Shown: positions 1 through 9,202, numbered from the stretch's first letter. The stretch: 64,000 nucleotides of DNA from Streptomonospora nanhaiensis (GCF_026642255.1 NZ_CP113264.1:3906001-3970000), one strand, 5' to 3'. Notes: generated by a model from the sequence alone, not told the origin. Numbers and translations: made by a program.

Positions 1-107
1 CCCCCGCACGAGGAGGCCGGTCCGCCCCGGGGAACCCGCCTCCGCCGGGGAAGGGGGGATCGGCAGGCCGTGGCTGCCTCCGGGCACGGAAGGATAGAAA
101 CGACCTC

Positions 108-1286
108 ATGACCGATGTGAACCACACCCAGTCCGTGCCCGAGCGGCTCGTCGACCTCGCCGCCGCGCGGACCCGCCACGGCGACCGTGTCGACTTCCTG
201 GTGCCCATGCTGCAGGTGGGCGACCCGCTCGCCGACGCCGTCATCGCCGAGTTCGACGAACACGGCCGTTCCGCCCGCGCCGCCCTCCAGCGCGGCCTCG
301 CCGAGGGCCGTGCGAGCGTGCCGGACGCCCCGCCGGCCGTCGACGCCCTGCTCGCCCACACGGAGACCGTGCCGGCATGGGTCTCACGCGAACTCCTGGA
401 GCAGGGCGACCGACCCTCGCTCGCCGTGCCGTTCCACTGGAGGAGTCTCGCCTTCTCCGTCGGATCGCTGACCCACACCTACAGCTCCCCCGCGATCGCG
501 CGACTGCTCGTGGGCACCGGCCGGCTGACCTCGACGGCGCCGCGCCGGCTCGCCGAGACCGGACTGTGGCACGCCTCGGCGATCCTGCCCGGCGGCCTGC
601 TCCACGGCGCCTCCGGCCTCGTGCAGACCGTGCAGGTCCGGCTGCTGCACGCACGCGTCCGCGCCGCGGCCACCAAGCACGGCTGGGACTCCGAGCGGTG
701 GGGGGTGCCGATCAACCAGGCCGACGTCGCACGCACATGGCTCGACTTCACCGTCGTGCCGTTCAAGCTACTGGAGGGCATCGGCTACCGGCTCACCGAG
801 GAGGAACAGTCCCTCCTCTACCGCTACTGGTGGTACGTGGGCCACCTGCTGGGCCTCGACGAGGAGTTCTTCCTCGGCATCGAGGACCACGAGCAGGCCG
901 GCGAGCTGCTGGACCTGCTCGACTCGACCTCCGCCGCACCGGACGAGAACAGCAGGCAACTCGTCGGGGCTCTGTTCGACGCCGCCGGCGCCAATCTCGC
1001 CTCCGCCCCGCAGTCGCCGATGGACGGGGCGGGCTGGCGCGACCTGATGCACGCACTCGCCCACCGTTTCCACGGCGAGAAGGCCACAGCCATGGGCATC
1101 CCGGAGTCACCCCTCACGGCGGTGCTGCCGTTGATCGCGGCGGGCGAGGCCAAGGCGCGCAGCTACCAGCTACAGGTCCCCGGAGCGTTGCGGCAGGCCG
1201 AGGAGGTCGGCATCTCCGCGATCCGCGGCCTCGCCGCCACCCTCACCGACAGCACCGCCTACCAGGACCACGTCTCGCCCTCCTGA
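108..1286 (+). CDS. MpaB/DUF2236-type oxygenase family protein
   Basis: This 392-residue protein looks like the DUF2236 family (ER-bound oxygenase MpaB/rubber oxygenase catalytic domain), proteins thought to bind haem and act as oxygenases. The stretch from about residue 175 to 260 carries the family look: VQVRLLHARVRAAA, then the GVPINQADVARTWLDF region, then YRYWWYVGHLLGLDEE. No signal peptide is seen, so it is probably cytoplasmic. A purine-rich AAGGA lies about 14 nt before the ATG. It is convergent with the XRE regulator downstream. The substrate cannot be told from sequence, and the haem-ligand histidines were not assigned. Confidence 0.75.
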   Translation: MTDVNHTQSVPERLVDLAAARTRHGDRVDFLVPMLQVGDPLADAVIAEFDEHGRSARAALQRGLAEGRASVPDAPPAVDALLAHTETVPAWVSRELLEQGDRPSLAVPFHWRSLAFSVGSLTHTYSSPAIARLLVGTGRLTSTAPRRLAETGLWHASAILPGGLLHGASGLVQTVQVRLLHARVRAAATKHGWDSERWGVPINQADVARTWLDFTVVPFKLLEGIGYRLTEEEQSLLYRYWWYVGHLLGLDEEFFLGIEDHEQAGELLDLLDSTSAAPDENSRQLVGALFDAAGANLASAPQSPMDGAGWRDLMHALAHRFHGEKATAMGIPESPLTAVLPLIAAGEAKARSYQLQVPGALRQAEEVGISAIRGLAATLTDSTAYQDHVSPS

Positions 1287-1488
1287 GCCGTGGCGCCGCG
1301 GCCGGGGGCGTCGACGGCGTCCCCTCGAACGTCGCCGCGCTCCCGCCCGGCGGATCCGGCGACCCTGTGGTGGGGGCTCGAGGACGTCCCCGCGGGCGGC
1401 GGGCCCGGCGCCGCGGCTCAGGCGCGGGTTCCCGGAGCGCCCCCGGCGGCGGTGCGTTGCCGGTGCCCCGTCACGACGTGTCGTCGGG

Positions 1489-2334
1489 CTAGGGGAACAC
1501 GTTCGCGGGAGCGGCGGAGTTCTTCGAGGACGCCGGCGCCAGGGCGCGCAGTGTGTCGGCGGTGAAGCCGTCCAAGGGGTAGAACAGCTCGATCGCCAGC
1601 TCCGACAGCGTCACGTCGGCCGGTGCGCCGAAGGTGGCCATGGTGCTGAACAGCGCCAGTTCTCCGAAGGGGGTGCGCAGGCGCAGCGGCACCCGGATGG
1701 GGTTCGGCCCGTCCGCCGGACCGGTGCCGGCGTCGGCGGGCTCCTCGGCGGCGGGATAGCACGACACCTCCTCGTAGAGGGCCCGCAGGTCGGCGTCGGC
1801 GGTGGTGTTGACCTGGTGCAGCAACCGGTCGAGGAACAGCTCGCGCACCTCGCCCAGGTTGACCAGGCGCGCGGCGAGGCCCTCGGGGTGCAACGCCAGT
1901 CGGAACACGTTCGGCCGGGGCTCCGACAGGTGCGCGGGAACGCCCTCCATGAGGACGGACATGGCGGAGTTGCCCCGCACCACGTTCCACAGCCGGTCCA
2001 CGACGACGGCCGGGTACGGCTCGTGCGTCGCCAGGACGGTCTCCAGGGCCGAACTGACCGAGGCCATGTACGCGTCGTCGGGGCTGCTCTCCCGGTAGGC
2101 GGGGGCGTACCCTCCGGCCAGCAGCAGGGTGTTGCGCTCGCGCAGGGGGATGTCCAGCGCGGCCGACAGCCGCAGCAGCATCTCCCGGCTCGGGCGGGCC
2201 CGCCCGGTCTCCATGTACGACAGGTGCCGCGCGGAGGTGTCGGCCAGCAGGGACAGGTCGAGCTGGCTGAGCTTGCGGCGTCGGCGCCAGTCCCGCAGCA
2301 GGGGGCCCGCGGTCGACGGCTCTCGCGTTTCCAT
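1489..2334 (-). CDS. XRE-family transcriptional regulator (MmyB-like C-terminal domain)
   Basis: An N-terminal Cro/C1 helix-turn-helix (about residues 10-65, with LLRDWRRRRKLSQLDLS and RHLSYMETGRARPSREML) is followed by a ligand-sensing-type domain (about 90-270) of the MmyB class. In that class the second domain resembles a PAS fold and the regulators often sit next to oxidoreductase genes. Here the neighbours are a DUF2236 oxygenase (convergent) and a small membrane protein (divergent), either of which could be a target. The start chosen is ATG at 2334; an in-frame ATG four codons earlier at 2346 is possible. Confidence 0.85.
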   Translation of the reverse strand: METREPSTAGPLLRDWRRRRKLSQLDLSLLADTSARHLSYMETGRARPSREMLLRLSAALDIPLRERNTLLLAGGYAPAYRESSPDDAYMASVSSALETVLATHEPYPAVVVDRLWNVVRGNSAMSVLMEGVPAHLSEPRPNVFRLALHPEGLAARLVNLGEVRELFLDRLLHQVNTTADADLRALYEEVSCYPAAEEPADAGTGPADGPNPIRVPLRLRTPFGELALFSTMATFGAPADVTLSELAIELFYPLDGFTADTLRALAPASSKNSAAPANVFP

Positions 2335-2469
2335 GCCCGGAAGCATAGGTCCTCGGTCTGCGGGGGAGCCGCCGCCATGACCTCGGAGGTTATTGAGGCG
2401 CTGAGCGGACGGTGGGAGTCTTTCTCCCCACGCGGCCCGTACGGGCCGCACGAAGGAGAAGGAGCCGGT

Positions 2470-2904
2470 ATGAACGCATCGATCGTGGCGGGTTCTGCCG
2501 CGCGCACGGCGATCGGCGGCAGGGCGGCGGAACAGCTGCGCACCGTCCTGCGGATCGACGGCTGGAGCACCGCGGTCTTCGGTGTGGTCCTGCTGGCCGC
2601 CGGTCGGCCGTTCGTCGAGGTGCTGGGACTCCCGCTCGCCTGGTCGGTCCCGTTCGGTGTCGCCATGCTCGGCGGCGCCGCCGCCCTGGGACTGATCGCC
2701 GGTTACCCGGCCGTCCCGGTCCGGTACACCGCCCTGGTCGTCACGGGCAACGCGCTCTCCTGCGTGGCTCTCGTGGTCCTGGTGTTCGCGGGACCGATCC
2801 CGCTCACCGGTCCGGGGACGGCGTTCCTGCTGAGCGGAGCGGTGGTCGTGGCGGTCTACGCGGGACTGGAGTTCCTGGCTCTGCGGAGGGCCATGGCGCG
2901 GTGA
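2470..2904 (+). CDS. small integral membrane protein
   Basis: This 144-residue protein has about four hydrophobic helices (near residues 33-50, 55-75, 80-105 and 115-135) and almost no hydrophilic loops. The start is set by GAAGGAGAAGGAG just before the ATG; the longer reading frame upstream lies inside the divergent regulator gene. It is divergent from the XRE regulator. I do not recognise the family; it could be a DUF-type membrane protein of the kind often controlled by XRE repressors. Confidence 0.65.
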   Translation: MNASIVAGSAARTAIGGRAAEQLRTVLRIDGWSTAVFGVVLLAAGRPFVEVLGLPLAWSVPFGVAMLGGAAALGLIAGYPAVPVRYTALVVTGNALSCVALVVLVFAGPIPLTGPGTAFLLSGAVVVAVYAGLEFLALRRAMAR

Positions 2905-2999
2905 CCGGCGGGACGCCCGCGGAGGCCCCGGCGGATCCACCGTCGGGGAAGCGCACAGGGCGGCCCCCTCGGAGGGCCGTGGACGGGAGGAGAACGATC

Positions 3000-3461
3000 A
3001 TGACCACGGAGGAGGAACGGCCCGTGCGAGGAGACGACGCGCAGGAGGCGGCGCGGGAGGAGTTGCGCGGCCTGGTGGCGGCCCAGCAGCGGGCCTGGGC
3101 CGCGGGCGACGGGGCGGCGTTCGCGGCGGCCTTCACCGAGGACGCCGACTTCGTCGCCGTCGACGGCTCCCACCTGCGCACCCGGGCCGGGATCGCAGCA
3201 AGCATGCAGGAGGGGTTCGACACCTTCATGGCGGGCACCCGTCTCACCGACCCGCAGGCATGGCACATCCGTTTCGTCGGTTCCGACCTGGCGGTGGTCG
3301 TCACCAGCGGTGTCTGCGTGCTGTGGCCGGGCGCTCGCACCGGTCGGCCCGAGGACCTGTCCATCCAGACACGCGTGGCCGTCCGCGAGAGCGGAGCATG
3401 GCTGTTCACCTCCTTCCAGAACGGCCGCATGCGCCCGCCGGAGCCGCCCCCGGCCCGCTGA
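3000..3461 (+). CDS. SgcJ/EcaC-type SnoaL-like (NTF2-fold) protein
   Basis: A 153-residue protein of the NTF2/SnoaL-like superfamily. The SgcJ/EcaC pattern is visible: an N-terminal helix with AAQQRAWAAGDGAAFAAAF, then EDADFVAVDG, and the C-terminal strands with ESGAWLFTSFQNGR. Members are small cone-shaped dimers that bind a hydrophobic ligand or act as cyclases or isomerases; many have no known activity. An AGGAG lies close before the ATG. It follows the membrane protein gene by 95 bp and may be co-transcribed. Confidence 0.8.
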   Translation: MTTEEERPVRGDDAQEAAREELRGLVAAQQRAWAAGDGAAFAAAFTEDADFVAVDGSHLRTRAGIAASMQEGFDTFMAGTRLTDPQAWHIRFVGSDLAVVVTSGVCVLWPGARTGRPEDLSIQTRVAVRESGAWLFTSFQNGRMRPPEPPPAR

Positions 3462-3666
3462 GACGGCCCCGTTCCCCGGTGGCCGCGGACGGTGTCCCCG
3501 TATCGGCAGGGAATCCTGACGTGGCGCGGGGCCGCCGTCCCATCGCCTTCGGGCCGGTCGGCCCCGTCCCCGCAACGCGAGGCGCCCGGACACCGGAGTC
3601 GTCAGCGCGGGCGGCCGACCCTGCCCCGGCCCGCTGCCCCCGGGGGCGTGCCGATACCTTTCATCC

Positions 3667-4242
3667 ATGCTGTTTCACGTGCACGCCGAGGACCGCCCCG
3701 GGCTGGGGTCCGAACTGTACGACCTCGCAGAGGAGCACTGGTCCTACATGGACCGGTTCGAGGACCGGTTCCTCCTGCGGGGCCCCACCCTGGACGACGA
3801 CGGTGAGGAGCACACGGGAAGCGTCCACGTGGTCGAGGTCCCCGACCGCGCCGCCGCGGAGCGGTTCGCGACCGAGGAGCCCTACTGGTCGGCCGGCCTC
3901 TACACCGGATACACGGCCCTCCGCGCGGTCCTCCTGTCCGACCGCAAGCCGGACACGGACGGGGAGGAGGCGCCCCACACGCTGGTCACCGGTGTGTGGG
4001 CCCCGAGGCCCCGTTCCGGAGGTGAGTCCGACCTGCTGCCGTCGGATGCCGGCCCCGGCGGCAGCCTGCACTTCACGGCACTCCTCGTCGACGACGACGG
4101 GACCGCCACGACCGGGATGATCGCGGTCGTGCGGGCTCTGCCGGACGAGGCGGTGGAGGTCGTGCGGCCGTTCGCGGATCGGCTCGCGGACGCCCCGGCC
4201 GCGCTGTCCGCACAGCGCTGGTGCCGCGGCGGACGCAACTAG
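3667..4242 (+). CDS. YCII-related domain protein
   Basis: The first 95 residues look like a YCII/EthD-type dimeric ferredoxin-like domain (MLFHVHAEDRPGLGS, then HWSYMDRFEDRFLLRGPTL, then VVEVPDRAAAERFATEEPYW), which in characterised members is a small-molecule binding or lyase fold. The C-terminal 95 residues (about 100-191) look like a second, weaker repeat of the fold (TLVTGVWAPRPR ... LHFTALLVDDDG ... VRALPDEAVEVVRPFADRLA). The function is unknown. It stands alone and is convergent with the GNAT gene. Confidence 0.6.
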   Translation: MLFHVHAEDRPGLGSELYDLAEEHWSYMDRFEDRFLLRGPTLDDDGEEHTGSVHVVEVPDRAAAERFATEEPYWSAGLYTGYTALRAVLLSDRKPDTDGEEAPHTLVTGVWAPRPRSGGESDLLPSDAGPGGSLHFTALLVDDDGTATTGMIAVVRALPDEAVEVVRPFADRLADAPAALSAQRWCRGGRN

Positions 4243-4372
4243 TTCGTGCGTCCCGGGTTGTTCCGGGCCCTCTCCCACCGGCGAACTTCCCCTCGCCGCG
4301 CCTCCGCGCCCGTGAAGCCCGGACGGGCTGTACACCGCACGTCGTCGTGCGAGTGATCGCCCGGACGACCGC

Positions 4373-4927
4373 TCATCGACCGAAAGCCTTCGGAAAACAC
4401 TCCCCGGGGCCGGGGGAGGTCAACGGCAGGTGGAAACGGGTGTAGGCCGGAAACTCCTCGACCGGGGCGAATCCGAGCCTGCGCAGTACGGCGGCGCTCG
4501 GATCGTTGCCACGGGTGACGCCCGCGAACATGTCGGTGGCGCCCAGGACGGTGAAGGCGCTCCCGATGAGAGCGGCGCAGGCCGCGCCCGCCCGGCCCTT
4601 CCCGGTGGCGGCCCGGGCGAGCCAGTAGCCCAGGCCGTAGTGCGGCGGAGCGGCCGCGATGATGCTGACCTGGCCCACCAGGCTCTCGCGCAGCCGTATG
4701 CCGTAGGCGCGTTCCTTCCCGGCGGAGTGGGCCAGTGCCTCCTCGATCTCCTCCACAGAAGCCCGGACCTGTTCGGTGAAGTCGCCGTGACGGGTCAGAT
4801 GGACGGTGTCGGCCTGCAGGAGAGCCCGGATGCCGGCGGCGTCGGCGGGGGTGAGCACGCGCAGGGACACGTCGGGGATCCGGGTGGGCAGCGTCTCCGG
4901 CAGAGTCCCGAGCGGGGGGTGGACCAT
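4373..4927 (-). CDS. GNAT family N-acetyltransferase (RimJ/RimL-like)
   Basis: This 184-residue protein has the GNAT layout: an N-terminal strand with VSLRVLTPADAAGIRALL, a central HYGLGYWLARAATGKGRAG that fits the acetyl-CoA pyrophosphate-binding loop (the usual Q/R-x-x-G-x-G/A region), and NDPSAAVLRRLGFAPVEEF near the end. Family members transfer acetyl from acetyl-CoA to protein N-termini, amines or antibiotics; the acceptor is not predictable here. The start is ATG 4927; longer in-frame extensions have poorer codon quality. A degraded relic of a related gene is seen at 6543-6622. Confidence 0.8.
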   Translation of the reverse strand: MVHPPLGTLPETLPTRIPDVSLRVLTPADAAGIRALLQADTVHLTRHGDFTEQVRASVEEIEEALAHSAGKERAYGIRLRESLVGQVSIIAAAPPHYGLGYWLARAATGKGRAGAACAALIGSAFTVLGATDMFAGVTRGNDPSAAVLRRLGFAPVEEFPAYTRFHLPLTSPGPGECFPKAFGR

Positions 4928-5111
4928 GGCGGCCACGATAGAGGGGCCCGGGCTCACGGGCGACGGGATATCGTGCGGGCCCGCTCCCCCGCCGGTGTAC
5001 GCACGGCGGCGTTCGGCGGTGGAGAGCTGCCACCGCGCCCACCCTGCGCCCCGCGACCGGGAAACAGGACGGTCGTCGGCGCCGGTTCGGGTCATCGCTG
5101 TCGGAGCCCGG

Positions 5112-5669
5112 TCAACGGACCTCCTGGAGGGAGGCGGCGGCCGCGAGGAGGCAGGAACCGAACTCCTCCTCTCCGCCGGCGTCGACCCACCGCTCGAAGG
5201 CCTCCTGGTAGAAGACCGCGGCGACCCGCGCCACGATCCTCGCGGAGCCGGGCTCCACGCCGCGCTGCACCAGCGCGTCGCCGACGGCCCCGGCGAGGTC
5301 CGCGAGCTTGGTGCGGTCGCCCTCCTGCAGGTCGGGGCTCGTCTCGATCACGGCTCGGCGTTCGGCCGCGTGGTCGACGTAGTCGGCCAGGCGGGCACCG
5401 ACCTGGGAGAAGGCGCTGAAGACGGCGGTCACCGGGGCGTCGTCCGCATCTGCGGCGAGGACGGCCTGCGCCACGGCGGCGGACAGCCGTTCCGAGCCGC
5501 CGAACAGGACCTCGCGCTTGTCGGGGAAGTAGCGGAAGAACGAGCGCCGGGTGATGCCCGCGCGCTCGGCTATGCGCGCCACGGTCACGTTGTCGTACCC
5601 GTGGTCTGTGAACAGTTCCAGTGCGGCCTGCTCGAGCCGCCCCTGTGTGCCCGGGTTCCATCTCGCCAT
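5112..5669 (-). CDS. TetR/AcrR-family transcriptional regulator
   Basis: A 185-residue one-component regulator. The helix-turn-helix is at about residues 8-55 (QAALELFTDHGYDNVTVARI, then AERAGITRRSFFRYFPDKRE), followed by an all-helical ligand domain. The divergent gene is the SnoaL-like protein starting at 5965, a likely target. No clear long palindrome was found in the 295-bp intergenic region. Confidence 0.9.
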   Translation of the reverse strand: MARWNPGTQGRLEQAALELFTDHGYDNVTVARIAERAGITRRSFFRYFPDKREVLFGGSERLSAAVAQAVLAADADDAPVTAVFSAFSQVGARLADYVDHAAERRAVIETSPDLQEGDRTKLADLAGAVGDALVQRGVEPGSARIVARVAAVFYQEAFERWVDAGGEEEFGSCLLAAAASLQEVR

Positions 5670-5964
5670 GGACCGACCCCAACGGTGACGACACCCTGGG
5701 ACGTCACCCGGCGAGGTCGCTCCTGTCGGACCTGGGCGAACAGGGAGGAGCGACGACGTCGACCACGCGCGACGGCGGGGTACGGGTTCTGGAGCCACCG
5801 GCCGACAGCCGCGCGCGACCGGGGGTCCGGCTGGTCGCCCCGTCCGGGAGGGGGCCGGGGCAGCCCGGGGCCCCGGTCGTCGGAGAGGCCGATCGTCCTC
5901 GCCACGGGCTAGATTGGGGCCTTCGCCGCCCGAGCAGGAGGCGGTCCCTACGGAGGAGCCGGCC

Positions 5965-6408
5965 ATGTCGACAACAGCAACCGCGAACACCCACGCAGCG
6001 GTGGAGGAGTTGCTGCGCAGGATCGGTGAGGGCGACCCCGAGCGCATCGCCGAACTGTACGCCGATCGGGGCGACTGGAAGCTGAGCTGGCCGCAGGCCG
6101 AGCACGGCCGCGCCGCCACGCCCTGGATCCGCCACCGCTCCACCCGGGCCGACGCGGCCGCCCACTACCGCGAGATCGCCGAACACCATGTGCCGGAGCA
6201 GGTGGCGACCGAGATCGAACGCGTCCTCGTCGACGGGAACGACGCGGTCGTGCTCGGGGAGATCCGCCAGACCGCCCGGCCCACCGGACGCGCGTACCGT
6301 GCCCGGTTCGCCATGCACCTCACCTTCGAGGACGGCCTGGTCACCAGGCACCACGTCTACGAGGACAGTCTCGCCGTCGCCGAGGCCTTCGACGCCGACG
6401 ACCGGTGA
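5965..6408 (+). CDS. SnoaL-like/nuclear transport factor 2 family protein
   Basis: A 147-residue SnoaL-like NTF2-fold protein. It shows VEELLRRIGEGDPERIAELYAD at the start and RFAMHLTFEDGLVTRHHVYEDS near the end, both typical of the fold. Such proteins act as cyclases or isomerases or have unknown ligand-binding roles. CGGAGGAG precedes the ATG. A TAGATT hexamer near 5908 is a candidate -10 box. The gene is divergent from a TetR regulator, which suggests inducible expression by a small molecule. Confidence 0.75.
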   Translation: MSTTATANTHAAVEELLRRIGEGDPERIAELYADRGDWKLSWPQAEHGRAATPWIRHRSTRADAAAHYREIAEHHVPEQVATEIERVLVDGNDAVVLGEIRQTARPTGRAYRARFAMHLTFEDGLVTRHHVYEDSLAVAEAFDADDR

Positions 6409-6434
6409 GGGCTTCCCTCGGAGCCTGCCCCTGA

Positions 6435-6499
6435 CGTAGGACGCCCTTCCCGGGGCGCGGTTCGGGGACGCGCCCACGTGGGCGCGTCCCCGCCGGTCC
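6435..6499. repeat. 65-bp exact repeat, copy A, with 28-bp perfect palindrome
   Basis: This 65-bp segment is identical to 11944-12008. It contains a perfect 28-bp palindrome (6464-6491) with half-site GGGGACGCGCCCAC. A second GC-rich hairpin with arms CCGGGCGG and CCGCCCGG follows in both copies. This copy starts 26 bp after a stop codon, as expected of a T-less actinobacterial terminator, but an exact 65-bp match implies recent duplication. Confidence 0.8.
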
Positions 6500-6542
6500 G
6501 CCAGGGCGGCGTCACCCCCGGACCGGGCGGAGGCCGGGAGCC

Positions 6543-6622
6543 CGCCCGGCCGAGCCGGCACCCCGGGCCGCAGCGCGGCGGAGCGGCCGCGATGATGCCG
6601 ACCCTGTCCGCCAGGGCCTCGA
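6543..6622 (-). pseudogene. relic of a GNAT acetyltransferase gene
   Basis: The DNA resembles the acetyl-CoA-loop part of the GNAT gene at about 4610-4690, including a shared run that reads GCGGCGGAGCGGCCGCGATG on the plus strand. On the minus strand it still encodes GIIAAAPPRCGPGCRLGRAG, against SIIAAAPPHYGLGYWLARA in the intact gene. No start, stop or remaining domain is intact. Confidence 0.5.
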
Positions 6623-6879
6623 TCGGATGTCGGCCCCGGAGGCCACGGTGGGCGGGCACGGCCCCACCGGTGATGGAGTGTCTCCCGGTTCCCGGCGAGG
6701 GCGCCGAACCCGGTGCGGCCGCACTCCTGGAGTCCAGACCCGACCGCGATCACGGCGCGGCGCTCGGCGGCCTTCCTGCCGGACTCGCTCTCCTCGGTCC
6801 ACGGCGCCGCCGCCGGGGCGTTGGCGCCTCGCCGCTGCGTCACGCGCCTGCACACGGCCAGGCTCTCCCTCTGCACAAT

Positions 6880-6910
6880 TTATGAGTATACTCATTTTTG
6901 ATTACACTCA
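6880..6910 (+). promoter_or_regulatory. paired TetR operators over the oxidoreductase promoter
   Basis: Two 12-bp palindromes lie 16 bp apart centre to centre: TGAGTATACTCA (6883-6894, perfect) and TGATTACACTCA (6899-6910). The same arrangement with the same spacing occurs before the TetR gene at 11266. A possible -35 TTATGA (6880-6885) and -10 TACACT (6903-6908), 17 bp apart, are covered by the sites, which fits repression. Confidence 0.65.
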
Positions 6911-7134
6911 TTAAAGCCGGGTATGTCCAGGTCAGGGAGAGGCCGGCCTGTGGCACACCGGACAACGGCATCCGAGCTCGTGGCCTCGGCCCCACCGCCA
7001 CCGCTCACGTGACCGGCCGGAGGCGGCTCCGACTTCCCGCACCGCAACGCGTGCACCACCGCGGGACGGTCCCTTCCGCGCAGTGCGCAGCGGCCGACAC
7101 CACACCCGGCCCCACGGAGAAGGAGCGACAGGGC

Positions 7135-8130
7135 ATGAGAGCGTTCGTCATCACCCGGTACAAGGAGGAGCCGAGGGAGACCGAGGTCCCCGAACCGGTC
7201 GTCGGGGAAGGGGACGTGCTCGTCCGGGTGGAGGCCGCCGGGCTGAACCAGCTGGACGAGAAGACCCGTGTCGGCGAGTTCAAGCAGATCCTGCCCTACA
7301 AGTTTCCGCTGATCCTGGGGAACGACGTCGCCGGAACGGTCATCGGCGTCGGCGCCGAGGTCCGGGGTTTCAAACCCGGCGACCGGGTGTACGCCCGGCC
7401 CGGCAAGGACCGGATCGGTACCTTCGCCGAACGCATCGCCGTCTCCGAGGCGGACCTGGCCCCCACACCTTCGTCGATCCCCATGACGGAGGCGGGTTCG
7501 CTGCCGCTGGTGGCGCTCACCGCCTGGCAGGCGCTGGTCGAACGCGGCAGCGTGGGGCCCGGCCAGAAGGTCCTCGTCCACGCGGGCTCGGGTGGCGTCG
7601 GGTCGATCGCCATCCAGCTCGCCAAACACCTCGGTGCGCACGTGGCGACGACCGCCAGCGCCTCCAACGCCGACTTCGTCCGTGAGCTGGGCGCGGACAC
7701 CGTCATCGACTACCGCAGCCAGGACTTCGAGCAGGTGCTGAGCGGGTACGACCTGGTCCTGGACAGCCTGGGCGGCAAGAACCTGGAGAAGTCGCTGCGT
7801 GTGCTCCGGCCCGGCGGCAAGGCGATCGGGATCTCCGGACCGCCGGACCCGGACTTCGCCCGGGAGATCGGCCTGAACCCGCTGCTGCGCCTGGCGATCA
7901 CCGGTCTGAGCGCGGGGATCCGCCGCCAGGCCAAGAAACTCGGCGTGACGTACGAGTTCTTGTTCATGCGCGCCGACGGCGACCAGCTGCGCCGGATCAG
8001 CGCCCTCGTCGACGCCGGGGAGCTGCGCCCCGTCGTGGGAAGGGTGTTCCCCTTCGAACAGGCGCCCCAGGCCCTGCGGGCCCTGGCGGAGGGAGGCATC
8101 CGCGGCAAGGCCGTCATCAGCCGCACATGA
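7135..8130 (+). CDS. zinc-independent quinone oxidoreductase-like MDR protein
   Basis: A 331-residue medium-chain dehydrogenase/reductase. An N-terminal GroES-like domain (about 1-120, with GNDVAGTVIGVGAEV) is followed by a Rossmann domain with the nucleotide loop AGSGGVGSIAIQLAK near residues 150-165. The cysteine ligands of zinc-dependent alcohol dehydrogenases are absent, so it is probably an NAD(P)H-dependent quinone oxidoreductase or enone reductase. An AGAAGGAG precedes the ATG. It leads an operon with the hydrolase 67 bp downstream and has the paired operators upstream, so it is probably derepressed by an electrophile or quinone. Confidence 0.85.
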   Translation: MRAFVITRYKEEPRETEVPEPVVGEGDVLVRVEAAGLNQLDEKTRVGEFKQILPYKFPLILGNDVAGTVIGVGAEVRGFKPGDRVYARPGKDRIGTFAERIAVSEADLAPTPSSIPMTEAGSLPLVALTAWQALVERGSVGPGQKVLVHAGSGGVGSIAIQLAKHLGAHVATTASASNADFVRELGADTVIDYRSQDFEQVLSGYDLVLDSLGGKNLEKSLRVLRPGGKAIGISGPPDPDFAREIGLNPLLRLAITGLSAGIRRQAKKLGVTYEFLFMRADGDQLRRISALVDAGELRPVVGRVFPFEQAPQALRALAEGGIRGKAVISRT

Positions 8131-8197
8131 CCACTCGTCGGAAACCGTCCACCGCCGTCGAGCCGTCCCGTGCCGACACACCATCAGGGGAACCATC

Positions 8198-9058
8198 ATG
8201 AGCGAGACCAGCGACGAACCGGTCAACACCTCGTACGCGAAGGCGCCGACCCGCACGGTCACCGCGGGCGGGGTGACCTACGCCTACCGGGAACTCGGGC
8301 CGAGAGGGGGCATCCCCGTCGTGTTCTTCGTGCACCTGGCCGCGACCCTGGACAACTGGGACCCGCGCATCGTCGATCCCGTCGCCCGGGAACGGCACGT
8401 CATCGCCTTCGACAACCGCGGGGTCGGGGCCTCGACCGGCGAGGTCCCCGACACGGTGGAGGCCATGGCCGCCGACGCGGCCGCCTTCGTCAGGGCCCTG
8501 GGGTTCGGGGAGATCGACGTCTTCGCCTTCTCCCTCGGCGGCATGGTCGCCCAGGTACTGGCGAGCGAGCACCCCGGACTGGTCCGCAGGCTCGTCCTCA
8601 CCGGCACCGGGCCCGCCGGGGGCAAGGACATCGACAAGGTCGCCAGGACCACGTACTACGACATGGCGCGGGCGGCGCTGACCCGGTCGGACCCGAAGGA
8701 GTTCCTGTTCTTCAACCGCGACGCCACCGGCAAGAAGGCAGGGAAGGCGTTCGTCGAGCGGCTTGGGGAACGCACCGCGGATCGCGACGCACCCATCAGG
8801 GTCAAGGCCCTCCAGAAGCAGTTGAAGGCCATCAAGAGGTGGGGGCGTTCGACGCCCGCCGACCTGTCGGTGATCGCTCAGCCCACCCTGATCGCCAACG
8901 GGGACAACGACCGCATGGTGCCCTCGGTGCTCTCCGAGGACCTGCACCGGCGCATCCCCGGCTCCGAACTGGTCATCTACCCCGGCTCGGGCCACGGGGG
9001 CATCTTCCAGTACCACCGGGAGTTCGCCCCCGTCGCCGTGGAGTTCCTCACCCGTTGA
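8198..9058 (+). CDS. alpha/beta hydrolase
   Basis: A 286-residue alpha/beta hydrolase. The nucleophile elbow is FSLGG with Ser near residue 111 (first position of the usual G-x-S-x-G is Ala). The oxyanion region is VFFVHLAATLDNWDPR, the acid probably lies in NGDNDRMVP, and the catalytic His is in GSGHGG near residue 266. An AGGGGAACC ribosome site precedes the ATG. It follows the oxidoreductase in the same operon. Such pairs often degrade lactones or esters, or act as haloperoxidase-like enzymes; the substrate is unknown. Confidence 0.85.
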   Translation: MSETSDEPVNTSYAKAPTRTVTAGGVTYAYRELGPRGGIPVVFFVHLAATLDNWDPRIVDPVARERHVIAFDNRGVGASTGEVPDTVEAMAADAAAFVRALGFGEIDVFAFSLGGMVAQVLASEHPGLVRRLVLTGTGPAGGKDIDKVARTTYYDMARAALTRSDPKEFLFFNRDATGKKAGKAFVERLGERTADRDAPIRVKALQKQLKAIKRWGRSTPADLSVIAQPTLIANGDNDRMVPSVLSEDLHRRIPGSELVIYPGSGHGGIFQYHREFAPVAVEFLTR

Positions 9059-9202
9059 CGCCGCGGGAACGTCCCCGGACCCCGACGGCCGGGGGCCGGG
9101 GGCCGGGGCCAGGGAGGGGATGGTGCAGGGCCCCGCGCGTGCACCCGGCGAGGCCGCCGAACGCCGTGCGGGTCCCCCGCCCTCGGGCAGCGGCCCACCG
9201 CG

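Larger units (their letters stand above)
6409..7134. other. 726-bp intergenic region with repeat, GNAT relic and paired operators
   Basis: No intact gene is supported here. It holds the 65-bp repeat copy (6435-6499), a relic of a GNAT gene (6543-6622), an AT-rich operator/promoter block at 6880-6910, and then about 220 bp of GC-rich sequence before the oxidoreductase start. The long leader after the operators has no recognisable riboswitch. Confidence 0.5.

Noticed and set aside
1816..2469. Long open frame upstream of the membrane protein at 2470
   Set aside because: It is the mirror of the XRE regulator gene; a strong ribosome site occurs only at 2470.
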